Part shown: positions 13,045 to 22,050 of the stretch, piece by piece
Layout of the letters: every line of letters starts with the position of its first letter
Position numbering within the stretch: the first letter of the stretch is position 1
From: an uncultured Lewinella sp.
GTDB lineage: Bacteria; Bacteroidota; Bacteroidia; Chitinophagales; Saprospiraceae
Assembly: GCA_937873655.1 (NCBI GenBank)
Contig: CALMYQ010000014.1
Coordinates: 1-45,415, forward strand
Reading direction: 5' to 3'
Length of the DNA: 45,415 bases
The notes under the pieces: model-generated
Told to the model about the DNA's origin: nothing
Databases searched by the model: none
What the model saw: the letters and a program-made list of their open reading frames with translations, nothing else
Made by a program: the position numbers and the translations under genes

Positions 13045-15757
13045 TGTAATGATTTTTATCGTTAACAAAATCTTTCAATTCATATTCGGCCCACCGGGCG
13101 GCCAAAGCGGCCAGTTCCAGGTATCGGTCGGAGCCGAATTCGGGATGGTGCAACAATTTCCTGGACAGGCCCATTACAAATTCCTTGACCTCCTGGTCTT
13201 TTTCCCGTTCCGAAAAGCGCTTGAGATAATAGGCCTGGTGCCATTTGTAGCTGAGGTCGGGTTCTTCACCCTTCGCCTTCAGCACCCGGTTGTGCCGGTG
13301 CAAGGCATAATAGCGCTGTATTTGCTGAAGCAGGCTTTTGCTCATTCCCCGGCTGCGGCAAAATGCTGAGAGCTGGTTCTTGAGGCGGGCGGCCTCCCCG
13401 AACTCGGTCCGCCAGCTCACTGTCTGACCAAAGAAAGTAACTGCGTTTTTGGCGCCGAATTTCGGGTCGGAAAATCCCTTCGCCTGCTTTTCCGCCTCCC
13501 CGGCCATTTCGGCAGCCTTGTAGATGGGGAACTTCCGGTCCACGATAGCCAGGCCGGCGGAGATCCCGATATCAGGATGATTTCCGGTAAATTCCAGGAA
13601 ATCGCGTTGAACGGCAGCGCCGAATTCCAGGACCTTGTCCCATCTGCCAACGGCAAACAGGTCGTCGCCGCCTGAGTAAACGATCATTACGTGATCTTTA
13701 AAAGCGTCGGCTCTGCGAATGGTATTGATGTACCCGCTGAAGAACAAATCCAACTGGCCGGATAAGGTGGCATACGCAGCAAAGGATTTGTTTTCCTCCG
13801 GCAATCCCCGGATAAAGACCTTGCCGAGGTTGTCGACATCCATCCGGAGGACGCCGAGCTTGGAAAAAGCAGCATTCTGGTCCCCGAGCAGGCATAACTC
13901 CTCCAGGGTCCTGGCCCGCTCGCTGTCATTTTCTACCCAAATGGGTTGTTCATTGCCGCCGTAAAACTGGAAATCAAAGCCGGATTTTGATTTTTCCGCA
14001 CCGTCCGGCAAAAAATCGCTGCTGTTAAAAAGGGACAAGGTACCCTCCGGCAATGCATTCAGGTCTCTGCCGAGGTCTCGTTCATGTCCGAACAGATAGG
14101 AATGGAGCCCGGAATCCAGGAAAGGAATAACTACGGATGCCGATCTGATTCTCGGGGGCGGTTCGGTCCCAAGGTTTACCTGAAAGATCCTGGATGTTTT
14201 TTTCAGGTGTTGCCCCAATTCCACTTGTCTGGCTACATGTTCAAAAACCCAAATGCTGTCATCCCGGCCGATATCCGTTTCTTTCCCGGGAGGAATCGTT
14301 TCACCGGTCACTGCGCAGATTTTGCTTTCTGTCGTCCAGTTTTCCTCGATACCGGTCCGAACGGGGTTATAATCGTTACCGAACAGGGCATCAAATTTTT
14401 CGATAAATACCTGACCGAATTTTTTCCGTTTGAATTGGGATGCCCGGTCGGAAACCTCGCGCCACAGGTGCCCCAATTCGGTTATGGGTTCCCGCAATCC
14501 GGTGTCGTTTGATTCAATGACGAGTTTGAATTTATTCCCCTCCTTTACAGTATTGTACCTGAAAGAAACCTGGCTGAAGGCCAGATACAGGACTCCGCGG
14601 TGCTCCTCCCAGAGTTGTTGTTCGAAACTTGCTCTGATGACGTCGAAGATATCCTTCGCACGCGGCGTATTGGGCAAAACAAAATAGGCCTTTCCGCCGC
14701 TGGAATAGATCAGGTTGGCTTTTGTTTGCCGGTTTTTGGTCAGGGCATAATCAACGACACCGTTGATCAGGTGCTGCAGATAAAACGACCGGCCCTTTAG
14801 GCTTTTAAAGGCTTTGCTGGAGGCGATATCGTAAATAAATCGCTGTATGCCGCTCAGATCGCAGCAACACAACAAGACGGGATCCTTGCCTGGAGGAATG
14901 GACAATTCGCCATTCCTGCCCTCCAGAAATTCGGGATAAAAATGGTGGATATAATCATATAGGGAGCTCGCCAGGCCGGCAGTGGTTTTCAGGTGCTCAA
15001 ATAAACTGACATCGGGTTTGTCGATCGTAGATGATGGAATGCACCAGGTGTATTTTTTGAGCAAAGCCAGCAGGGAATTCAGAAAGCCGTTAAAACTTCC
15101 GGTCGGCAATTTTTTAAATTCATGATTAAATTTCCGCCATAGTTCGGCGTATTCCTGCCGAAGGGTTTGCTTTTTAATTTCATTTACCTTTCCGGCATCA
15201 AGCAGGTAAGGCTGAATGATTTCTTTTTCCGGCACAAGCGGGTTCAGGCCGTAAGCGAACAAGGGTTTATCATTAGCAGAACCGGAATTCTGCAGGCTTA
15301 CAGCATTGAAAACCGAATGGAGCGGAATCGAACGGTAAGCGTAGTTTCCCCAATCAATAATGCTTTTAACCGTTTCAGCATCGCCTTTTTCTTCATCTGT
15401 CGGCTGCCTCCGGTCAATAGCCGAACTCCACCTGTCCGCCATGGTAATAATGGCCTGAACAGGCGACTGGGGCCGATGGTGCTTTCCAGCCAGGTTGAGC
15501 AAGCTGTCCTCTTCCTCCGACCACAACCCGAGGTCATCGAATTTTTGGCGATATGTCCGGAAGAAATAATAGGTCCAGATCGCATGCTGGTGACTGGGTC
15601 GACCTTCATTTGTATAAGGTACCAACCAACTCCAGTCGGCTTTTTTTTCAGGGATAGCGGAATTTGGGTGATCCAAATACTCATCCGCCCGCTGCCAGAA
15701 TTTCCCGATATCGTGAAGCAATGCAGCGAGTATTATTTTTTGTTTTATTTTATCCAT
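13034..15757 (-). CDS. cas10: Type III-A signature protein Cas10/Csm1 (HD nuclease and cyclic oligoadenylate synthase)
   Basis: Large subunit of the Csm effector, 907 aa. The HD domain is intact (LLHDIGKF with H15-D16, and AGKHHRPQ), predicting target-activated ssDNA cleavage. The first palm domain has CDLSGIQRFIYD and GGKAYFVLPN. The second palm carries the catalytic GGDD at residues 696-699 (YSGGDDLFAVG), predicting cOA synthesis, which matches the CARF-HEPN effector at the end of the operon. The insert between the palms has a single Cys region (ICAVTGETIPPG) rather than the usual CxxC pair, so zinc binding is doubtful. The C-terminal D4 domain is helical. Its ATG follows the cas6 stop with no gap. 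Confidence 0.97.
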   Translation of the reverse strand: MDKIKQKIILAALLHDIGKFWQRADEYLDHPNSAIPEKKADWSWLVPYTNEGRPSHQHAIWTYYFFRTYRQKFDDLGLWSEEEDSLLNLAGKHHRPQSPVQAIITMADRWSSAIDRRQPTDEEKGDAETVKSIIDWGNYAYRSIPLHSVFNAVSLQNSGSANDKPLFAYGLNPLVPEKEIIQPYLLDAGKVNEIKKQTLRQEYAELWRKFNHEFKKLPTGSFNGFLNSLLALLKKYTWCIPSSTIDKPDVSLFEHLKTTAGLASSLYDYIHHFYPEFLEGRNGELSIPPGKDPVLLCCCDLSGIQRFIYDIASSKAFKSLKGRSFYLQHLINGVVDYALTKNRQTKANLIYSSGGKAYFVLPNTPRAKDIFDVIRASFEQQLWEEHRGVLYLAFSQVSFRYNTVKEGNKFKLVIESNDTGLREPITELGHLWREVSDRASQFKRKKFGQVFIEKFDALFGNDYNPVRTGIEENWTTESKICAVTGETIPPGKETDIGRDDSIWVFEHVARQVELGQHLKKTSRIFQVNLGTEPPPRIRSASVVIPFLDSGLHSYLFGHERDLGRDLNALPEGTLSLFNSSDFLPDGAEKSKSGFDFQFYGGNEQPIWVENDSERARTLEELCLLGDQNAAFSKLGVLRMDVDNLGKVFIRGLPEENKSFAAYATLSGQLDLFFSGYINTIRRADAFKDHVMIVYSGGDDLFAVGRWDKVLEFGAAVQRDFLEFTGNHPDIGISAGLAIVDRKFPIYKAAEMAGEAEKQAKGFSDPKFGAKNAVTFFGQTVSWRTEFGEAARLKNQLSAFCRSRGMSKSLLQQIQRYYALHRHNRVLKAKGEEPDLSYKWHQAYYLKRFSEREKDQEVKEFVMGLSRKLLHHPEFGSDRYLELAALAARWAEYELKDFVNDKNHYNGG

Positions 15758-16450
15758 TTATTCGCTTGGTTTTTCCTCCCGTTCAAAAATCCTTTTAACG
15801 ATGCCGAAACCCACGCTTGCGCCTTTGCCGAGGCCTACAAAATCAGGCAGGCTTACATTGGTCCGGAAGTTGAGGCTTACGGCCAGTTTTTTGCCGCCCT
15901 TGTAGGTCAGCAGTTTCATTTCGCGGATGCGTTCGATGCGGGCCTCGATCCGGTGCTCAGCCTGCCAGTCTACGCCTGAGGCAAAAGCCAGGATATGGCC
16001 TATCAGGATCTTTTCCAGCAGCTCACCCTGCGCCCGGTCATCTCCCTCCAGGGATTGCCACCGGCGGTGTTGCTCCTGGTTGAGCGGCAGCCAGTTGAGC
16101 AGGCTGTACAGAAAAGAATTCTGCCAGGTTTGCACCTGCCGGTATCCAAGATCAAGGTCTTCTACTTCCAGTTGAAATTCCCGGGAACCGACCCGGACGG
16201 AGAGGTCTTGCTCCTGAAAAAGGCGGTGAATGGCGTCAGCCCCTTCATTCAGGCAGATCATGCCGGCCTTGCGGTGTACGACCTTGTACTGGATCAACGG
16301 GTAGCGGTACAAGGTGCCCTCGTCAGTGTGGTTGTGAAAAAGATCCGATTCCCGTCGGGTCTTTTCAATAACGGCAGCTCTGAATTGCGATACTTCGTAG
16401 GGAAATAAGGATTGGGAAAAACGGATGGAGAGGTATCTCACTTTAGGCAT
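15758..16450 (-). CDS. cas6: CRISPR pre-crRNA endoribonuclease Cas6
   Basis: Cas6 cuts the repeat RNA to release crRNAs with an 8-nt 5' handle. At 230 aa it shows two ferredoxin-like halves: RYLSIRFSQSLFPYEVSQFRAA at the N-terminus with LYRYPLIQYKVV, and the C-terminal glycine-rich LPDFVGLGKGASVGFGIVKRI. The candidate catalytic His is in the N-terminal region (LFHNHTDEG) but cannot be fixed by eye. It is first gene of the interference operon and divergent from the WYL regulator with 164 bp between them. The ATTAAGAC handle predicted from the repeats would be its product. Confidence 0.93.
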   Translation of the reverse strand: MPKVRYLSIRFSQSLFPYEVSQFRAAVIEKTRRESDLFHNHTDEGTLYRYPLIQYKVVHRKAGMICLNEGADAIHRLFQEQDLSVRVGSREFQLEVEDLDLGYRQVQTWQNSFLYSLLNWLPLNQEQHRRWQSLEGDDRAQGELLEKILIGHILAFASGVDWQAEHRIEARIERIREMKLLTYKGGKKLAVSLNFRTNVSLPDFVGLGKGASVGFGIVKRIFEREEKPSE

Positions 16451-16552
16451 AGTTCCTTATTTTGGGATTTGAAGAAATTGATTTTAAAGCAACGGATATT
16501 CGAGGATATACGGGCGCGTAATTCAAATGTTTCATATCAAAAATTTTCGCAA

Positions 16553-16595
16553 ATATGCATTCGGAAAATGCAGTCTGATTTCATTTTTATTTTTG
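16553..16595. promoter_or_regulatory. Putative WYL operator and -7 element in the WYL/cas6 intergenic region
   Basis: 16553-16588 matches the cas1 upstream block at 33 of 36 positions, and its core TGCATT-CGGAA-AATGCA (16556-16572) is a perfect 6-5-6 palindrome. TATTTTTG at 16588-16595 fits the Bacteroidota -7 consensus TAnnTTTG, 20 nt before the WYL start, so the palindrome would sit near the -33 position of the WYL promoter. A second inverted pair, GCATTT (16595-16600) and AAATGC (16613-16618), spans the WYL start codon. Autoregulation plus control of the divergent cas operon is the inferred role. Confidence 0.65.
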
Positions 16596-16614
16596 CATTT
16601 AATTTTTTTTTAAA

Positions 16615-17619
16615 ATGCCTGGAAAAAATAAAATGGCGGGCTACCGCTACCGGCTCATCGATCATTTGCTCCGCAAAGGGAGAAAATGGAATTTTGAAGC
16701 CTTTCACAGGGAAATCAATGAGTCGCTGGACCGGGAATTCGGGTATGACGGGATCAGCATCCGAATGCTTCTCAACGACATCCAGGTGATGCGGATGGAA
16801 TATCCTGAAGGTTATGGGGCGCCCATTAAAAGGAGCCGGGGCATGATCTTCTATGAGGATCCCGACTTCAGCATTCAAAAAGCCCAACTTCCCAAACGGG
16901 ATTTTGCGACCTTGGAAGAAGCTGTCGGGATCCTGCAGCAAACCCAGGCCATTCCTGTTGCCGAATCGCTGGAAGAAGTCATTTTCAAACTCAGCGGCAA
17001 TCCGGAAAGTGAGAACCATTCAATCATATGGCTCGACAGAAATGATCAGGTTGCCGGCCTCCACTGGTTGAGAATTCTATACAGGTCTGCCCGGAATCAT
17101 GTTACAATGACCCTGGATTATCAGCCTTTTGACGCCCAAAAATCATCCCGGCTGACCTTTTGTCCTTATATCCTACGCGAATTCAATAACAGATGGTTTG
17201 CCATCGGTTGGGTCAAGGAACACGATTCCACCTGGACACTGGCCCTTGACCGCATAAAAATAGCTTTTACCAATAATTTGCCCTGGAGGGAAAATGATTT
17301 TTTTACCCCTGAAGAGCGATTTGCTGATATTATCGGCGTCAGTTTGCCGGAAAACCGACGACCTTCAAGGATCAGACTGATTTTCTCTGCTTACAGGGCG
17401 CAGTATATCCTGACCAAGCCTTTGCATGGATCCCAAAAATTGATCACCCAGTATCCGGACGGCCGAATTGAGGTGGAGGTCAGGCTGATCATCAACCCCG
17501 AATTACTTACCCTTATCCTTGGTTTCGGCAAGGATGTTCAGGTCCTGCAACCGGTGGCACTAAAAAAGCAGATAGCAGACAACCTCACCGCTGCGCTTGC
17601 ATTTTACCCCGCCACCTAA
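16615..17619 (+). CDS. WYL-domain transcriptional regulator, likely regulator of the CRISPR-Cas island
   Basis: 334-aa DNA-binding regulator: an N-terminal winged helix-turn-helix (YRYRLIDHLLRKGRKWNFEAF followed by SIRMLLNDIQVMR), a central WYL domain (TLDYQPFDAQKSS, LTFCPYILREFNNRWFAIGW and TLALDRIKIAF) and a C-terminal WCX-like part ending in LGFGKDVQVLQP. WYL domains bind nucleotides or ssDNA/RNA fragments and often control CRISPR or other defence operons. A second possible start is the ATG at 16633. The gene is divergent from cas6, shares a palindrome with the cas1 promoter, and is followed 38 nt later by mtnA on the same strand. Direction of control (repressor or activator) is unknown. 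Confidence 0.9.
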   Translation: MPGKNKMAGYRYRLIDHLLRKGRKWNFEAFHREINESLDREFGYDGISIRMLLNDIQVMRMEYPEGYGAPIKRSRGMIFYEDPDFSIQKAQLPKRDFATLEEAVGILQQTQAIPVAESLEEVIFKLSGNPESENHSIIWLDRNDQVAGLHWLRILYRSARNHVTMTLDYQPFDAQKSSRLTFCPYILREFNNRWFAIGWVKEHDSTWTLALDRIKIAFTNNLPWRENDFFTPEERFADIIGVSLPENRRPSRIRLIFSAYRAQYILTKPLHGSQKLITQYPDGRIEVEVRLIINPELLTLILGFGKDVQVLQPVALKKQIADNLTAALAFYPAT

Positions 17620-17657
17620 TCAATTATTACTAATTTTACCCCAAAATCCGGCTTATC

Positions 17658-18776
17658 ATGAAAATTCACAACCGCCACTACCGCAGCATCTGGAGAAAAT
17701 CGGAGGAACCCGGCATCTGGCAGGTGCTCGATCAGCGCAGGTTGCCGTTCGAGGTGGCGGCGGTGGACCTGGAAACCGTGCAGGATTTCGAATGGGCCAT
17801 CCGCGATATGGTGGTGCGCGGGGCCCCGCTGATCGGCGCGACGGCCGCCTACGGGGTATGCGCCGCCATCCGGGAAGCGCAGGATGATCCGGATTTTGAC
17901 GGCAAACTGGCCTGGTATGTCGAACGGCTGCGCGCTACGCGGCCTACGGCGGTCGACCTGTTCAAGGCGGTCGACCGGGTACTGCACGGTGTCAGGTTGC
18001 TGCCCAACCACCAAAAATGGACCGCCGCTGTCCGCATCGCGGATGCACTCGTTGAAGAAAGCGCCGACCAATGCCGCGCCATCGGAGAGAATGCACTGCC
18101 GCTGATCCGGGAGATCAGCCGGGAGAAAAACGGCGAGCCGGTCAATATCCTTACCCATTGCAACGCGGGCTGGCTGGCCTGCATTGATTACGGCACCGCT
18201 ACCGCCCCGGTCTACCTGGCCCACGACGCCGGTATCCCGGTCCACGTGTGGGTGGATGAAACCCGCCCCCGCAACCAGGGCGCCGGCCTGACGGCTTTCG
18301 AACTGGGCCAGCACGGCGTGCCGCACACCGTGATCACCGACAATACCGGCGGCCTGTTGATGCAAAAGGGAATGGTCGACCTGGCCATCGTCGGCACGGA
18401 CCGCACCACGCGCGAAGGGGATGTGGCCAACAAGATCGGCACCTACCTGAAAGCCCTGGCCGCCCACGACAATGAGGTGCCGTTTTACGTCGCAGCGCCT
18501 TCCACGTCCATTGACTGGGAAATCCGCGACGGCCTGGCCGAGATCTCCATCGAAGAACGCAGCGAAGATGAAGTCCGTTTCGTGGTCGGCCTCGACGGTA
18601 CCGCCATCAGAAGGGTGGAGATCATGCCAGCCGACAGCCCGGCCCTCAATTTTGGGTTCGACATCACCCCGGCGAAACTGGTCACAGGCCTGATCACAGA
18701 ACGGGGCATCTGCGCTGCTTCCGAAGACGGCCTGCTGAGCCTTTACCCGGAAATGGCAGCCGATGCGATTTTTTGA
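17658..18776 (+). CDS. mtnA: Methylthioribose-1-phosphate isomerase
   Basis: Converts 5-methylthioribose-1-phosphate to methylthioribulose-1-phosphate in the methionine salvage pathway. At 372 aa it is close to the family length and belongs to the eIF2B-alpha-like superfamily. Family motifs are VVRGAPLIGATAAYG (substrate phosphate loop), the catalytic Cys in ILTHCNAGWLA, DETRPRNQGA, and the catalytic Asp in IVGTDRTTREGDVANKIGTY, followed by PFYVAAPSTSIDW. No other mtn gene is next to it. It lies only 38 nt after the WYL regulator but is an ordinary housekeeping gene, marking the edge of the CRISPR island. Confidence 0.96.
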   Translation: MKIHNRHYRSIWRKSEEPGIWQVLDQRRLPFEVAAVDLETVQDFEWAIRDMVVRGAPLIGATAAYGVCAAIREAQDDPDFDGKLAWYVERLRATRPTAVDLFKAVDRVLHGVRLLPNHQKWTAAVRIADALVEESADQCRAIGENALPLIREISREKNGEPVNILTHCNAGWLACIDYGTATAPVYLAHDAGIPVHVWVDETRPRNQGAGLTAFELGQHGVPHTVITDNTGGLLMQKGMVDLAIVGTDRTTREGDVANKIGTYLKALAAHDNEVPFYVAAPSTSIDWEIRDGLAEISIEERSEDEVRFVVGLDGTAIRRVEIMPADSPALNFGFDITPAKLVTGLITERGICAASEDGLLSLYPEMAADAIF

Positions 18777-19056
18777 TTGATCGATTGATGCGATTGTTTG
18801 ATTATTCGATTCTTCGATTCTTCGATTGATTCCACCGCCCGCCATAGCTTCAGCGAAGGAGGGGATTGATCCGATTATGGGCCGGTATGCAATATCTGCC
18901 GGGTTTGCAAAACCATTTTACAGCAATGTTGTTGTGCTTTTGACCGGTTAAGGGCAACCAAAACAAACAACCATAAACCAAATAAACAACCATAAACCAA
19001 AACAAACAACCATAAACCAAAACAAACAACCATAAACCAAAATAAACAACCATAAG
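18777..19056. repeat. Intergenic tandem repeats: GATT-rich tract, hairpin and five ~20-nt units
   Basis: After mtnA comes an irregular TTCGATT/TTGATTGAT tract (18770-18830), then a copy of the recurrent CGCCCGCC...GGAGGG hairpin (18834-18863). About 90 nt of plain sequence follow. Then come five tandem units of about 20 nt built on ACAACCATAAACC (18958-19056), ending six bases before the start codon of the next gene. The last array sits where the 5' UTR and ribosome-binding region of the hydroxylase gene should be, so copy-number changes could alter its expression. Confidence 0.85.
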
Positions 19057-19061
19057 TAACC

Positions 19062-19541
19062 ATGAATATCCTTTTCTACGCATTTGTCACCCTCGCCGCT
19101 GTAGCCGGCATGGAATTCGTGGCCTGGTTTGCCCATAAATACATCATGCATGGGTTTTTATGGTCCTGGCATGAAGATCACCATAAGCCGCACCACGAAA
19201 AGGACGGATTTTTCGAAAAGAATGACCTGTTCTTTCTCGTATTTGCCATCCCGAGCATGGCCTGTTACATTGCCGGAGCGACCACACCCCACCTTTGGCT
19301 GCTTTTCGTCGGCATCGGCATTTCCATTTACGGACTGATCTATTTCCTCATCCACGACGTGTATATCCACCGGCGCTTCAAGTGGTTCAGACAACTGGAC
19401 AGCAAATACTCCCGGGGGATCCTGCGGGCGCACGGCGCGCACCACGCCAAACAAACGAAGGAAGATTGCGAGTCGTTCGGCCTGCTGGTCGTCGGCAAAA
19501 AGTATTTCCGCAAGCGCAAAGAACGGACCGCGGCCGGATAA
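19062..19541 (+). CDS. crtZ: Beta-carotene hydroxylase-like membrane protein (CrtZ family)
   Basis: Non-heme di-iron membrane hydroxylase that adds the 3-hydroxyl groups to beta-carotene rings, giving zeaxanthin-type pigments. At 159 aa it is the normal bacterial CrtZ length. All histidine clusters of the fatty-acid-hydroxylase superfamily are present: HKYIMH, HEDHHKPHH, HDVYIH and HGAHH. They are separated by hydrophobic segments (about residues 3-20, 52-70 and 75-95). No other carotenoid gene is adjacent. The 5' flank consists of a 20-nt tandem repeat. Confidence 0.92.
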   Translation: MNILFYAFVTLAAVAGMEFVAWFAHKYIMHGFLWSWHEDHHKPHHEKDGFFEKNDLFFLVFAIPSMACYIAGATTPHLWLLFVGIGISIYGLIYFLIHDVYIHRRFKWFRQLDSKYSRGILRAHGAHHAKQTKEDCESFGLLVVGKKYFRKRKERTAAG

Positions 19542-19611
19542 TCGGCGGCAATTCCCTGCAATAATTTCACGTTTTAGGTTAAATTTGATCCTCAAACCAA
19601 ATTGATCGAAC

Positions 19612-20190
19612 GTGGAAGGGAAATTTCTCGACCGCATTGCGGAAACTTTCAACCCTGAAGCACCGGACGGACAAACCCTCGACCAGGTCATGGACAAGGT
19701 TACCGGCGCCGTTAAAGCCCATAGTGAAGACCTGCGGGAAGAGCATTTCTACCTCAAAAAACATTGGGTTGAACTCCGCGACGATCCCGGTTTCCACGAA
19801 CTGACCTTCCATGTCTTCAACCCCGAAGGCGAATACCTGCGGTTCACTGACGGCCAGTTTTTCCTGGGCCAGTGGCGCTATACCGGCAACAAACTGATGG
19901 TGGGAAAAAAGGTCAATGAAGAAGATGATACCTACGAGGCCCGGGTGTACGAGCTCGCCTATATGGATGACGAGTTTTTTGTCATGAAGGTACTGGCCAA
20001 TCCCAACAAACTGGTCAAAGAAAAGGAAAGCAAATATTTCTTTCTGGTCAAAGAAGCCTACGGCCGGAAATATGACTGGTACGAGGCCACTCAGTTACTG
20101 TTCCGCAAACACCAGAACAACAACCAGTTCTTCATCCTGGTGGCTATCATCGTCCTGCTGCTGATCGCGCTGATCGTTTTGTTATCCTGA
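19612..20190 (+). CDS. Tail-anchored protein of unknown function
   Basis: 192 aa, not recognised. The start is a GTG (19612); the next in-frame ATG would remove 26 residues. The body is a soluble, charged, beta-rich domain with repeated acidic and aromatic patches (FTDGQFFLGQWRYTGN and EDDTYEARVYELAYMDD). It ends in a single strong transmembrane helix (FFILVAIIVLLLIALIVLL) with no cytoplasmic tail, so the domain is predicted to face the cytoplasm. It follows the CrtZ gene by 70 nt on the same strand and is convergent with fecR. The GQWRYTGN-like strand recalls lipocalin-like folds but I make no family claim. Confidence 0.75.
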   Translation: MEGKFLDRIAETFNPEAPDGQTLDQVMDKVTGAVKAHSEDLREEHFYLKKHWVELRDDPGFHELTFHVFNPEGEYLRFTDGQFFLGQWRYTGNKLMVGKKVNEEDDTYEARVYELAYMDDEFFVMKVLANPNKLVKEKESKYFFLVKEAYGRKYDWYEATQLLFRKHQNNNQFFILVAIIVLLLIALIVLLS

Positions 20191-20196
20191 TTGGGA

Positions 20197-21207
20197 TCAC
20201 TGGGCGCAATGACCTCCTTCGAGAACGAAGGAGGCTGCATCTTGCCTGAGCACCTTTGCGCTGAATACGCTGGCAATCGCGTCTACGGCAACTTCCGGTG
20301 CTGATTGAATGATGTTCAGAGAGAGCGTGCAGTCCGGGTAATCCACCGAACCAATATCAATACGGACGCCGAAATGGCGTCGGAACAATTCTACCGTTTC
20401 CTGCAGGGTGTGATTTCTCAGGCGCAATACCCTGTTTCTCCAATAAGTGCCGTTAAGGGCTTTCGGTTTTTCAGAATACAGGTTGGAAGTAGCCGCGTTG
20501 TAAATGCCGCGATCTCCGGCTTTGAGCTCAATCCGCTTATCGCTGCCGGCCGGCAGTAGGGCTACTTTCCCTTCTTCCACCTCAACCTCGGCCCGGTTTT
20601 CGGCGCTGTAAGTCCTGAAATTGAATTTGGTCCCCAACACGATCACCCGGGCCAGCGCGGAGCGGATCTCGAAAGGCTTTTGAACATTCCTGTGCACTTC
20701 AAAGAAACCCTCGCCTTCCAGTTTTACCAGCCTCAGATCCCCTTGTCCCAGGTTGGCGGGATAAGAAAGCCTTGAATGCTCATTGAGCACCACGCGGGAT
20801 TGGTCGGGCAGCACCACGCTGAGGGTATCGCCGGGCCCCGTGGTCACTACCACCAATTCGGGGCCTGCGGCCGGGCGCCACAGCAAAAAGGTCAACCCGA
20901 GGCCGACGAGCACGGCAACAGTGGCTGCAACAGCCATCCAGGCGCGCCGCGCAGGTCGCATCGGTTTGACGGTCGCTTCTTTTTTCGAAGCAGCCATCCG
21001 GGCCTTGAGTTTATCGAGCGCTTTTTCCGTGTCGGGCTGGAAATCGGAGCGGAAATTGCCGGAAACGGAGTAGAGCCTGCCTAGTTGCCCGGAGATGCGG
21101 GCGCCTTCCTGGCTGGACATCCATTGATCAAACAGCAGCTGCTCCTCCGGGGTCAGTTGCCCGTTGCGCTGTTTATGCCAAAGTTCAATGCCTTTCTCTA
21201 GTTCCAT
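20197..21207 (-). CDS. FecR family anti-sigma factor
   Basis: 336-aa inner-membrane regulator that holds or activates the cognate ECF sigma factor in response to an outer-membrane signal. The N-terminal cytoplasmic part (LTPEEQLLFDQWMSS) is the sigma-binding domain. One membrane helix lies at about residues 90-110 (WMAVAATVAVLVGLGLTFLL). The periplasmic FecR beta domain has LPDQSRVVLNEHSRLSYP and GEGFFEVHRNVQKPF, and a C-terminal STN-like region ends the protein (LQETVELFRRHFGVRIDIG). It lies 102 bp downstream of the sigma gene on the same strand. No TonB-dependent receptor follows, so the usual third partner is missing locally. Confidence 0.93.
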   Translation of the reverse strand: MELEKGIELWHKQRNGQLTPEEQLLFDQWMSSQEGARISGQLGRLYSVSGNFRSDFQPDTEKALDKLKARMAASKKEATVKPMRPARRAWMAVAATVAVLVGLGLTFLLWRPAAGPELVVVTTGPGDTLSVVLPDQSRVVLNEHSRLSYPANLGQGDLRLVKLEGEGFFEVHRNVQKPFEIRSALARVIVLGTKFNFRTYSAENRAEVEVEEGKVALLPAGSDKRIELKAGDRGIYNAATSNLYSEKPKALNGTYWRNRVLRLRNHTLQETVELFRRHFGVRIDIGSVDYPDCTLSLNIIQSAPEVAVDAIASVFSAKVLRQDAASFVLEGGHCAQ

Positions 21208-21309
21208 TTACTGGTTAATTCGCTTTTTTGACACTAAAAAACAGGTTTCCCCCTACCCTCCCCCATCCATTTTGAACAGTCTTTTCCAATTTGACTTTAA
21301 TCCGACAAA

Positions 21310-21966
21310 TCAGGAAAATAAAAGCCGGATTACCACCAGGAATACAATAACCTCCAGGTGGGGGCCCAATGCCGCCCGCAGCACCTTAAGGGCTTTGGTC
21401 ATCTGGTTTTCGACCGTTTTAACAGATATGTCCAGCTTGCCGGCGATTTCCTGATAGGAAAGTTCTTCGTAACGGCTCAGCGTAAACACCAGCCGGCAGC
21501 GGTCGGGCAACCCGTCGATGGTCCGGAGGATCAGTTCTTCCAGCTCGGAGGCTTCCATACCGGTATTGCCGGCTGAGGTCTGCAAACCGGGCGCGTTGAT
21601 CATCTGTTCTTCCTCAACGGAAATCAACCGGTTGTCCCTCAGATAATTGAGGGACCGGTTCACTACGGCGCGTTTGAGATAAGCAGGGATGGACGTATTG
21701 ATGGAGAGGGTATCCTTTCGTTTCCACAATTCAAAAAAAACCTCCTGAGCCAGGTCTTCGGCCAGGTTTTCGTCGGCTACGATGCGGAGCGCCGATTGGC
21801 ATACCATGGGATAAAATGCCCTGAAAAGCTGCCCGATCGCTTCATCGGGATCTTTGTTCAACAGGTCGTTCCATACGATGTCCGGCTTTTGCTGATCCAA
21901 AATGATTTGTTTTGATCTTCGGCCCGGAGGCAGGGTTCGCGAAGCGGCCAAATTTAGCATTTTCAA
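21310..21966 (-). CDS. ECF RNA polymerase sigma factor (sigma-70 family)
   Basis: 218-aa extracytoplasmic-function sigma factor paired with the downstream FecR. Region 2 contains AEDLAQEVFFELWKRKD (-10 recognition), and region 4 contains LSYQEIAGKLDISVKTVENQ, a helix-turn-helix for -35 recognition. The N-terminal ~25 residues before DIVWNDLL are variable, and a start at 21960 is equally possible. The C-terminus is hydrophobic (VIVFLVVIRLLFS), common in Bacteroidota members of this group. Its promoter would lie in 21967-22044, shared back-to-back with the symporter gene. Confidence 0.94.
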   Translation of the reverse strand: MKMLNLAASRTLPPGRRSKQIILDQQKPDIVWNDLLNKDPDEAIGQLFRAFYPMVCQSALRIVADENLAEDLAQEVFFELWKRKDTLSINTSIPAYLKRAVVNRSLNYLRDNRLISVEEEQMINAPGLQTSAGNTGMEASELEELILRTIDGLPDRCRLVFTLSRYEELSYQEIAGKLDISVKTVENQMTKALKVLRAALGPHLEVIVFLVVIRLLFS

Positions 21967-22050
21967 GGCTGGTTATTTGCCTAAATGACAAGAAAAAAAT
22001 ACCTTACACCCCGTTTTACATCACCAAACAATTGAAAACCTCTATTGACT

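Noticed and set aside
21310..21350. Hydrophobic tail of the ECF sigma factor as a membrane-anchored novelty
   Set aside because: It is only about 13 hydrophobic residues and such tails are common in Bacteroidota ECF sigma factors.
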